Source of the DNA: an uncultured Collinsella sp.
GTDB lineage: Bacteria > Actinomycetota > Coriobacteriia > Coriobacteriales > Coriobacteriaceae
DNA: 5,352 bases
NCBI GenBank assembly: GCA_934646965.1
Contig: CAKUEZ010000133.1
Span: forward strand, 1-5,352
Direction of reading: 5' to 3'
Below, piece after piece: positions 1 to 4,801 of the stretch. Numbering within the stretch: the first letter of the stretch is position 1; every line of letters starts with the position of its first letter. The translations under genes and the position numbers were made by a program. A model generated the notes under the pieces. The model had not been told where the DNA came from. It saw only the letters and a program-made list of their open reading frames with translations, and made no database searches.

Positions 1-671
1 TCGAGCATCGGACGCGGCTGGTGCGTTGCCACGACCACCGTACAACCCAACTCGCGGTTCACGCGAAACAGCGCGTGCAGAAAATTCTTCTCGGCAACGG
101 GATCGAGCTGAGACGTGGGCTCATCGAGCAGCAGCACGCGCGGGCGCAGCGCCAGAACGGCCGCCAGCGACAGTAGCTGTTTGCGACCACCCGAAAGCGT
201 GTCGGTATCGCGGTGAAGCCAATCCTCCAACCCAAAGAAATAGCTAGTCTCGGCAACACGGCGGCGCATCTCGTCGCGCGACACACCCAGATTTTCCAGG
301 CCAAACGCCATCTCGTGCCACACGGTCTCGCACACAATCTGGTTCTCGGGGTCCTGAAACACGTAGCCCACGCGCTCCGCAGACGCGCGCACGTCCATGT
401 CGGCAACGTCCTCGCCCAGCACACGCAGCTCGCCAGCGCGCTCGCCCGCCGGGGCGATCTCGGGCTTGAGCAGCGAGAGCAGCGTCGACTTACCCGATCC
501 GGTACCACCAACCAGCAGCGCAAACGCTCCTTGGGGAACGTGCCAATCAAGCCCCTCGAGCACCGGCGCCCCAGCCCCGGGGTAGGCAAAGCGAAGGCCC
601 CGCGTTTCAATCGCCGGCACATCCAAGCTGCACGCCGCACCCGGCACCGAGCCCCTATCCAACCGAGCCAT
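1..671 (-). CDS. ecfA: ECF transporter ATPase (A) subunit, C-terminus cut by window edge
   Basis: ATP-binding subunit of an energy-coupling factor importer; it hydrolyses ATP on the cytoplasmic face to drive uptake through the T and S subunits. I translated 223 complete codons. Visible motifs: Walker A GGTGSGKST (residues 55-63), Q-loop with FQDPENQIVCETV (105-117) and the MAFGLENLG stretch typical of ECF ATPases, ABC signature LSGGRKQ (159-165), Walker B LLLDEPTSQLD (180-190), and switch histidine in ATHQ (H217). All catalytic positions are intact. The ATG (671-669) overlaps the TGA of the upstream T gene as TGATG, and AGAGG (684-680) lies 8 nt before it, so the two are translationally coupled. 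The rest of the protein lies beyond position 1; it could be a single A subunit or the first half of a fused A1-A2 protein. No S (substrate-binding) subunit is visible, so the substrate is unknown. The family call is near certain; A1 versus A2 is open. Confidence 0.95.
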   Translation of the reverse strand, partial: MARLDRGSVPGAACSLDVPAIETRGLRFAYPGAGAPVLEGLDWHVPQGAFALLVGGTGSGKSTLLSLLKPEIAPAGERAGELRVLGEDVADMDVRASAERVGYVFQDPENQIVCETVWHEMAFGLENLGVSRDEMRRRVAETSYFFGLEDWLHRDTDTLSGGRKQLLSLAAVLALRPRVLLLDEPTSQLDPVAEKNFLHALFRVNRELGCTVVVATHQPRPML

Positions 672-1558
672 CAGCCAAACCTCTTCTCGTCAATCGCGCG
701 CAACACGCAAGGCAGCGCCATCCAGACAGCGTATACAACATAGCCCGGCCAGGGCGCCGGCACCGAGAGCTGCGGGTAAAACGAATACTGTGTCGTCGCG
801 GTCCACGCCACCGCAACCGCGGCGGCACCAAACAACGCAAGCCCCACCAGCGCAGTAACATCGCTGCGCTTCAACCGATACCGAGCGTACGTCGTGCGAC
901 GAGACGTGGCACCCCATCCGCGCGAGCGCATGGCGTCCGCACGCTCAAGCGAATCTTCCATGCCCCAACCCATCAGCACGCTCGACGCCCGCAGGCGCGA
1001 GCGCACGGGATCGGCGGGCGCGCGTCCCGGCACATCAATTGCGTCCTGCACCGCCAGCACGGTGCGACCGCAGCGCAAAAACTGGGGGATCAGACGCATG
1101 CACATCGAGATCATGAGCGCGATCACCGGCGCGGCGTTGCCCAGCAGCGCCAGCACTTTGTCGTATTCGAGCATCGACGCCGCGGCCTCAAACCACAGCA
1201 CGCTCGCCACAAACAGCCCACCCATGCACAGACCGTACACCATGCTCTCCAAATACACCGCGTGCATGCCAATGCGGAACAGCTCCGTCGAGCCCGATGC
1301 GCTAAACAGCGGGTTGACCAGCGCGATAATCAAAATCACCGGCAGCTGCCAGCGCAGTGCGCCCAGCGTGCGCGCCGCGCCGCGCGTCGCGAACCCGCAC
1401 GCCAGCCCGCCCGCGAGCGACAGCGCGATCAACACCGGCTGCATCGAGAACATGGCGAGTCCCAGCGTCAGCACTATATAGAGTGCCGGCACCGCCGGAT
1501 GCGACATCGAGAATGCCGCCACGGGCTCGGTGTCCGAACCCTCTCGCATGTTGCCCAT
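671..1558 (-). CDS. ecfT: ECF transporter transmembrane (T) subunit, CbiQ/EcfT family
   Basis: Membrane scaffold that couples the ATPases to the substrate-binding S protein of an ECF importer. The chosen start gives 295 aa, normal for EcfT. Hydrophobic segments are seen near residues 24-53, 72-85, 105-128, 142-158, 234-252 and 272-288. Family marks are the NPLF turn (82-85), MRLIPQF (154-160), and the coupling-helix region SLERADAMRSRGWG (203-216), whose SRG corresponds to the Ala-Arg-Gly-type motif that docks into the ATPases. The frame stays open upstream to 1729, but that extension is arginine-rich, reads through the intergenic region and has no membrane character. ATG 1558 is therefore preferred; GTG 1564, with GGGAG six bases upstream, is a fair alternative. 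T is first in the visible operon (T then A), with no S gene between it and the divergent glmU, so an S gene would have to lie downstream of A or elsewhere. Confidence 0.92.
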   Translation of the reverse strand: MGNMREGSDTEPVAAFSMSHPAVPALYIVLTLGLAMFSMQPVLIALSLAGGLACGFATRGAARTLGALRWQLPVILIIALVNPLFSASGSTELFRIGMHAVYLESMVYGLCMGGLFVASVLWFEAAASMLEYDKVLALLGNAAPVIALMISMCMRLIPQFLRCGRTVLAVQDAIDVPGRAPADPVRSRLRASSVLMGWGMEDSLERADAMRSRGWGATSRRTTYARYRLKRSDVTALVGLALFGAAAVAVAWTATTQYSFYPQLSVPAPWPGYVVYAVWMALPCVLRAIDEKRFG

Positions 1559-1681
1559 AGGCACCCCCACTCTCCCGCTAAATCGCCAACGCCGAAGCGC
1601 CGCCAGCACCGCCCGCAAGCAGCACAAACGCCGCGCCGGCAGCCCAAACCTCGGCCGTGGCGCGCCAATCGTTACGCGCTC

Positions 1682-1704
1682 ATCATATGCCTGCGGTATC
1701 ATAT
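1682..1704. repeat. Short direct repeat ATCATAT in the divergent promoter region
   Basis: ATCATAT occurs at 1682-1688 and again at 1698-1704, 16 bp start to start, about one and a half helical turns. Extended, the copies read ATCATATGC and ATCATATTGC. On the minus strand each copy contains TATGAT, so the pair could be two alternative -10 boxes for the ECF operon or a tandem operator. On the plus strand TATCAT (1697-1702) could serve as a glmU -10 box, but no good -35 box stands at the right distance. Confidence 0.3.
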
Positions 1705-1725
1705 TGCGCCGTGTATCGTTTCCAA
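1698..1725 (-). promoter_or_regulatory. Candidate sigma70-type promoter for the ECF operon
   Basis: Reading the minus strand, TTGGAA (1725-1720, four of six matches to TTGACA) is followed by a 16-nt spacer and TATGAT (1703-1698, five of six matches to TATAAT). Transcription would start near 1691, leaving a GC-rich 5' leader of about 130 nt before the EcfT ATG. I recognise no riboswitch consensus in that leader. This is a consensus match only. Confidence 0.4.
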
Positions 1726-1757
1726 ACACACGTCTCTATAACGTAACAGGAGATCAC

Positions 1758-3170
1758 ATGGACGCAACCGCAATTATCCTCGCTGCCGGCGAGGGCACCC
1801 GCATGAAGTCGAACCACTGCAAGGTTTCGCACAAGATCCTGGGCAAGCCCATGGTTCAGTGGATCGTCGACGCCGCCATCAAGGCCGGCTGCAGCCGCGT
1901 CGTGGTCGTCATCGGCAGCCACGCCGACGAGATGCGCGCCCTCATCGACGGCGCCTATGCCAACAGCGCCACCAAGGTCGAGTGCGTCGAGCAGACCGAG
2001 CGCCTGGGCACCGGCCACGCCGTAAAGGTCGCGCTCGAGGCTTGCGGCATCGCTGAGGGCCCGGTCGTCGTGCTCAACGGCGACCTGCCGCTCATCACCG
2101 CCGACACCGTCGCTAAATTCGCGCAGACCGTCGCGACCGGCGAGCTCGCCTGCACCGTCATGACCATGACCCCGCCCGACCCCTTTGGCTACGGCCGCAT
2201 CAAGCTGGGCGCCGACGGCCAGATCGAGCGCATCATCGAGCAGAAGGACTGCACGCCTGAGCAGGCCGCCACGCTGCTGGAGTGCAACGCCGGCTGCTAC
2301 GCCTTCGACGGCGCGCAGCTCGCCGCCCACATTAACGAGATCGGCAACGACAACGCGCAGTCCGAGTACTACCTGCCCGACATGCTCGAGATCCTCAAGG
2401 GTCACGGCCAGGCGGTCTCCATCTTCCACTGCGACGACTACCGTGACGGCCTGGGCGTCAACAGCCGTATCCAGCTCGCGCAGCTCACCGCTATCGCGCG
2501 TGACCGCATCAACGAGCACTGGATGGCCGAGGGCGTCACGTTCATCGACCCCACGCAGGCTTGGATCGGCCCCGACGCTACCATCGGCCGCGACACCATC
2601 GTGTGGCCGCAGACGCACCTGATCGGCCACGTCACCGTCGGCGAGGAGTGCCAGCTCGGCCCCAACAGCCGCCTCACCGACACCACCGTCGGCAGCGGCT
2701 GCACCATCGATGAGACCATCGCCATCGAGGCCGTCATCGAGAACGGCGTCGACTGCGGCCCGCGCGCCTACCTGCGCCCGGGCACCCACATGCTCGACGG
2801 CTCCAAGGCCGGCACGCACGTGGAGATCAAGAAGTCCACGATCGGCGAGGGCTCCAAGGTGCCGCACCTGTCCTACATCGGCGACACCACCATGGGCTCT
2901 GGCGTCAACGTGGGCGCGGGCTCCATCACCTGCAACTACGACGGCGTTCACAAGCACAAGACCGTCATCGGCAAGGACGCCTTCATCGGCTCCGACACCA
3001 TGATGGTCGCGCCCGCCCAGATCGGCGACGGTGCGCTCGTGGCCGCCGGCTCCGTCATCACCGAGCCCGTCCCGGCCGACGCCCTTGGCCTGGGTCGTGC
3101 CCGTCAGGTAAATATTGAGGGCTGGGCCGCCGATTATCGCCGCCGCCTGCACGAGGACGACGAGGTATAA
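1758..3170 (+). CDS. glmU: Bifunctional GlmU: N-acetylglucosamine-1-phosphate uridyltransferase / glucosamine-1-phosphate acetyltransferase
   Basis: Cytoplasmic enzyme for the last two steps to UDP-GlcNAc: acetylation of glucosamine-1-phosphate with acetyl-CoA, then uridylyl transfer from UTP. It supplies peptidoglycan and cell-surface glycan synthesis. The product is 470 aa, full length for GlmU. The N-terminal nucleotidyltransferase half shows LAAGEGTRM (8-16), K22, QTERLGTGHA (79-88), NGD (107-109, metal Asp109), GYGRI (144-148), NAQSEYYLPD (199-208) and GVNSR (233-237, metal Asn235). The C-terminal left-handed beta-helix half starts near residue 260 with imperfect hexapeptide repeats, then YLRPG (338-342), VEIKK (355-359), KVPHLSYIGD (367-376, catalytic His370) and GAGSITCNYDG (386-396). 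The start is set by AGGAGA (1748-1753), 4 nt before ATG. The frame is open upstream to 1530, but that part runs over the start of ecfT and is rejected. All catalytic residues I can place are present. It is transcribed divergently from the ECF genes and separated from prs by a terminator. Confidence 0.98.
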   Translation: MDATAIILAAGEGTRMKSNHCKVSHKILGKPMVQWIVDAAIKAGCSRVVVVIGSHADEMRALIDGAYANSATKVECVEQTERLGTGHAVKVALEACGIAEGPVVVLNGDLPLITADTVAKFAQTVATGELACTVMTMTPPDPFGYGRIKLGADGQIERIIEQKDCTPEQAATLLECNAGCYAFDGAQLAAHINEIGNDNAQSEYYLPDMLEILKGHGQAVSIFHCDDYRDGLGVNSRIQLAQLTAIARDRINEHWMAEGVTFIDPTQAWIGPDATIGRDTIVWPQTHLIGHVTVGEECQLGPNSRLTDTTVGSGCTIDETIAIEAVIENGVDCGPRAYLRPGTHMLDGSKAGTHVEIKKSTIGEGSKVPHLSYIGDTTMGSGVNVGAGSITCNYDGVHKHKTVIGKDAFIGSDTMMVAPAQIGDGALVAAGSVITEPVPADALGLGRARQVNIEGWAADYRRRLHEDDEV

Positions 3171-3185
3171 CGTTTTACCAAGCAC

Positions 3186-3220
3186 AAAAGGAGCTGTTCC
3201 ATGGGAGCGGCTCCTTTTTT
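3186..3220 (+). terminator. Intrinsic terminator after glmU
   Basis: A 15-bp stem (3186-3200 with 3204-3218, two or three G-T pairs, loop ATG) begins 15 nt after the glmU stop codon. The outer stem is AAAAGGAGC / GCTCCTTTT and is followed by T to 3220. The A-tract on the left and T-tract on the right would also allow some function on the minus strand. It implies that prs, 143 nt further on, has its own promoter or depends on readthrough. Confidence 0.9.
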
Positions 3221-3363
3221 CTATCGTGACCTGCGCGACCGGATGAGTGGTCGGTTCGTGTCCGTTGACGGTAAAGACGTTATCAAGACTCGATAAACCC
3301 CGCCGCGCGGTTACAATGCAACAAGGCATCTATATGGCATTCGATATATAAAGGAGAAGGGTA
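3221..3363 (+). promoter_or_regulatory. glmU-prs spacer with candidate prs promoter and strong RBS
   Basis: This 143-bp gap must hold the prs promoter if the preceding terminator works. TACAAT at 3312-3317 is the best -10 candidate, but no convincing -35 box lies 16-18 nt upstream. A TTGACG at 3265-3270 is a good -35 sequence but has no -10 at normal spacing. The Shine-Dalgarno AAGGAG (3351-3356) is 7 nt before the prs ATG and fixes that start. I see no riboswitch. Confidence 0.4.
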
Positions 3364-4350
3364 ATGCCGATTAATGATCCCGAGAAGTCGGAGAATATGC
3401 GCAAGTCCATCCGCGTGTATTCCGGTTCCTCCAACCGTCCCCTCGCTCAGAAGATCGCTGAGTACCTTGGGGTCGAGCTTTCGGGCCTTACGCTAAAGCA
3501 GTTCGCCAATGGTGAGATTTACGCCCGCTACGACGAGACCGTCCGCGGCGCCGACGTCTTCCTGATTCAGTCCGTGGCCGGCGGCAACGTCAACGACATG
3601 CTCATGGAGCTGCTCATCGCCACCGACGCCGCCAAGCGCGCATCCGCCCGCTCCATCACCGCCGTTATCACCCACTACGGCTATGCCCGCCAGGACCGCA
3701 AGGCCGGCCCGCGCGAGCCCATCACCGCCCGCCTCGTCGCCAACCTGCTCGAGCGCGCCGGTGTCAACCGCATCATCACCCTCGACCTGCACCAGGGCCA
3801 GATCCAGGGCTTCTTCGATATCCCGGTTAACCACCTGTCCGCACTGCCACTGTTTGGCCAGTACTACAACGACATGCACTTCGACACCGACAACCTGGTT
3901 GTCGTGTCCCCCGACGTGGGCCGCGCCAAGGCCGCCAAGAAGCTGTCCGACATGCTCGGCTGCGACCTGGCCATCGCCCACAAGGGCCGTCCGCGCCACA
4001 ACGCCGCCGAGGTCATGGGCATCATCGGTGACATCAAGGGCAAGACCTGCATCATCAACGACGACATGATCGACACCGCTGGCACCCTGTGCGCCAACGT
4101 CAAGGAGCTCAAGGCCATGGGCGCCGGCGACATCTACGTGTGCGCCACCCACGGCATCTTCTCCGGCCCGGCTATCGAGCGCCTCAACGACGCCCCCATC
4201 GTCGAGTGCGTCGTCACCGATGCCATCCCCGTCGAGGTCGGCGGCAAGATTAAGACCATCTCGGTCGCCGAGGAGTTCGCTCAGGCCATCTCCGCCGTTT
4301 ACCACGAGGAGCCCGTCTCCACGCTCGTCGGCGGCGACTTCGCGCTGTAA
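3364..4350 (+). CDS. prs: Ribose-phosphate pyrophosphokinase (PRPP synthetase, class I)
   Basis: Cytoplasmic enzyme that transfers pyrophosphate from ATP to ribose-5-phosphate, giving PRPP for purine, pyrimidine, histidine, tryptophan and NAD synthesis. The product is 328 aa, slightly longer than the usual 310-320 because about 11 residues precede MRKSIRVYSG. Motifs: FANGEIYARYDETVRG (47-62), MELLIATDAAKRASA (81-95), YGYARQDRK (105-113), LDLHQGQIQGFFDIP (140-154, His143), SPDVGRAKAAKKL (182-194), flexible catalytic loop HKGRPR (206-211, with Lys207 and Arg209 at the key positions) and the PRPP-binding loop DDMIDTAGTL (233-242). The middle residue of the usual K-R-R is Gly208; the catalytic Lys and Arg remain. 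The SPDxGR form matches actinobacterial enzymes as I recall them. ATG 3364 is chosen for its AAGGAG site; internal ATG 3397 has GGAG only 3 nt away. The glmU-prs order is a known conserved pairing, also in Bacillus. Confidence 0.98.
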   Translation: MPINDPEKSENMRKSIRVYSGSSNRPLAQKIAEYLGVELSGLTLKQFANGEIYARYDETVRGADVFLIQSVAGGNVNDMLMELLIATDAAKRASARSITAVITHYGYARQDRKAGPREPITARLVANLLERAGVNRIITLDLHQGQIQGFFDIPVNHLSALPLFGQYYNDMHFDTDNLVVVSPDVGRAKAAKKLSDMLGCDLAIAHKGRPRHNAAEVMGIIGDIKGKTCIINDDMIDTAGTLCANVKELKAMGAGDIYVCATHGIFSGPAIERLNDAPIVECVVTDAIPVEVGGKIKTISVAEEFAQAISAVYHEEPVSTLVGGDFAL

Positions 4351-4382
4351 TCCAACGCGCATCGCATCATCTTTGATGTTTT

Positions 4383-4414
4383 AAAGGGCCGGAAGCTCGC
4401 TTCCGGCCCTTTTT
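4383..4414 (+). terminator. Intrinsic terminator after prs
   Basis: A perfect 13-bp stem (4383-4395 with 4400-4412, AAAGGGCCGGAAG / CTTCCGGCCCTTT) with a 4-nt CTCG loop ends in a T-run to 4414, 32 nt after the prs stop codon. It closes the prs transcription unit and marks the end of the GC-rich core-gene segment. Confidence 0.95.
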
Positions 4415-4434
4415 CTGTCCCTCGTCAACCCGCC

Positions 4435-4459
4435 CTGGACAGTTAGTTCAGATACGTAT
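4435..4459 (+). repeat. Left terminal inverted repeat of the 205-bp element
   Basis: This 25-bp arm is an exact reverse complement of 4615-4639. The match stops sharply on both sides: the next base outward and the next base inward both mismatch. It includes the 8-bp palindrome ATACGTAT (4452-4459). Confidence 0.95.
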
Positions 4460-4614
4460 TTATTTAAAGCCCCAAAGAGCCGTTCGGAGCTTTCTGAGCT
4501 CCCCGGCGGACGCTATGCCGCCCAAAACTCATCGTTTTCGAGCATTGCCGCTGCACATTTACCATCAAATCATCCTCGGAAGCCCTTAGAAACGCCTCGA
4601 ACGCGCGATGCCTT

Positions 4615-4639
4615 ATACGTATCTGAACTAACTGTCCAG
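4615..4639 (-). repeat. Right terminal inverted repeat of the 205-bp element
   Basis: This is the exact partner of the left arm, with the palindrome ATACGTAT at 4615-4622. Read on the plus strand in the open frame, it encodes a tail ending YVSELTVQ, and the left arm encodes WTVSSDTY in the same frame. Confidence 0.95.
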
Positions 4640-4746
4640 CAGTTGTCGTCAACCCTCGCGGAAGAGCTCGATTTCCCGCAATCCCTTCAACCAATTCCTC
4701 CGACTTCATAACACTCAGCCGTTCATGGCACACAACACCCCACTGA

Positions 4747-4778
4747 GCGAAAAGAACGACGCGGCGACCGCGTTTCGC
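4747..4778 (+). other. Bulged stem-loop upstream of the accessory gene
   Basis: GCGAAA (4747-4752) pairs with TTTCGC (4773-4778), enclosing CGCGG-CGA-CCGCG (4760-4772). This gives 11 bp with one 7-nt bulge on the left arm. No T-run follows, so it is not a typical terminator. It lies 23 nt before the next start codon, where a -35 region or operator would sit, and could be a regulator site. Function is inferred only from position. Confidence 0.4.
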
Positions 4779-4789
4779 CAACGGCTTAG

Positions 4790-4795
4790 TACCTT
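4790..4795 (+). promoter_or_regulatory. Candidate -10 box of a leaderless promoter
   Basis: TACCTT fits TANNNT and ends 6 nt before ATG 4802, the spacing expected if the transcript starts at the A of the start codon. No Shine-Dalgarno sequence is present between the in-frame TAG (4787-4789) and the ATG, which supports leaderless translation, a common mode in Actinomycetota. I see no clear -35 box. Confidence 0.35.
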
Positions 4796-4801
4796 GTAGT
4801 T

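Larger units (their letters stand above)
4435..4639. mobile_element. 205-bp MITE-like element with perfect 25-bp terminal inverted repeats
   Basis: The ends 4435-4459 and 4615-4639 are exact reverse complements (25 of 25), starting CTGGACAG and ending inward with the palindrome ATACGTAT. The 155-bp interior holds smaller inverted pairs: GGAGCT/AGCTCC (4486-4491, 4497-4502), GGCGG/CCGCC (4505-4509, 4518-4522) and TTCGAG/CTCGAA (4537-4542, 4596-4601). A transcript of either strand could fold into a long cruciform-like RNA. No transposase fits inside, so the element is non-autonomous or a remnant. The plus frame starting at 4436 has no stop through the whole element and runs to the TAA at 4709, but it has no ATG. 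Alternatives are a stable intergenic repeat family or a structured small RNA. The inverted repeat is certain; its mobility is inferred from size, structure and the flanking direct repeat. Confidence 0.7.
4422..4655. repeat. 10-bp direct repeat flanking the inverted-repeat element (putative target duplication)
   Basis: TCGTCAACCC occurs at 4422-4431, 3 nt outside the left terminal repeat, and again at 4646-4655, 6 nt outside the right one. A 10-bp identity placed on both sides of the element is unlikely by chance and fits a duplicated insertion target. The unequal 3- and 6-nt gaps are not standard: a fresh target duplication abuts the ends, so the true ends may lie beyond the perfect inverted repeat or have decayed. 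Confidence 0.6.
4640..4801. other. AT-richer intergenic stretch between the element and the last gene
   Basis: These 162 bp hold no gene I can support. They contain the right copy of the 10-bp direct repeat (4646-4655), a loose CTCAG/CTGAG pair (4714-4718, 4743-4747), the bulged stem-loop at 4747-4778 and a possible -10 box just before the next start codon. A 105-codon minus-strand frame (4781-4464) crosses this region and most of the element. It shows no recognised domain and only weak RBS signals, so it is not called as a gene. Confidence 0.5.

Noticed and set aside
213..743. Plus-strand frame opposite the ECF ATPase
   Set aside because: The minus strand holds every ABC ATPase motif in order; the plus translation shows no family features.
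1559..1729. 57-residue N-terminal extension of EcfT
   Set aside because: It is arginine-rich, has no membrane or family character and overlaps the probable promoter. ATG 1558 gives a normal EcfT length.
1530..1757. 76-residue N-terminal extension of GlmU
   Set aside because: It overlaps the ecfT start on the other strand. GlmU proteins begin just before the LAAGxGTRM motif, and AGGAGA lies directly before ATG 1758.
3237..3255. Short GACC...GGTC and ACCG...CGGT pairs between glmU and prs
   Set aside because: The stems are only 4 bp and mutually exclusive, without a T-run; expected by chance in GC-rich DNA.
1683..3329. 548-codon minus-strand frame opposite glmU
   Set aside because: It is a low-complexity Ala/Val/Gly/Asp-rich translation, typical of the antisense of a GC-rich gene; the sense strand encodes a complete GlmU.
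3397..3399. Internal ATG as alternative prs start
   Set aside because: It would match the usual Prs N-terminus, but its GGAG is only 3 nt away, whereas ATG 3364 has AAGGAG at 7 nt.
3493..4362. 289-codon minus-strand frame opposite prs
   Set aside because: It shows the same antisense artefact pattern, and the sense strand encodes a complete Prs.
4464..4781. 105-codon minus-strand open frame spanning the leader and most of the inverted-repeat element
   Set aside because: Its C-terminal half is simply the element's interior, it has no recognisable domain and only weak RBS signals. Removing the element would run it straight into the prs terminator, so it looks like a chance frame.
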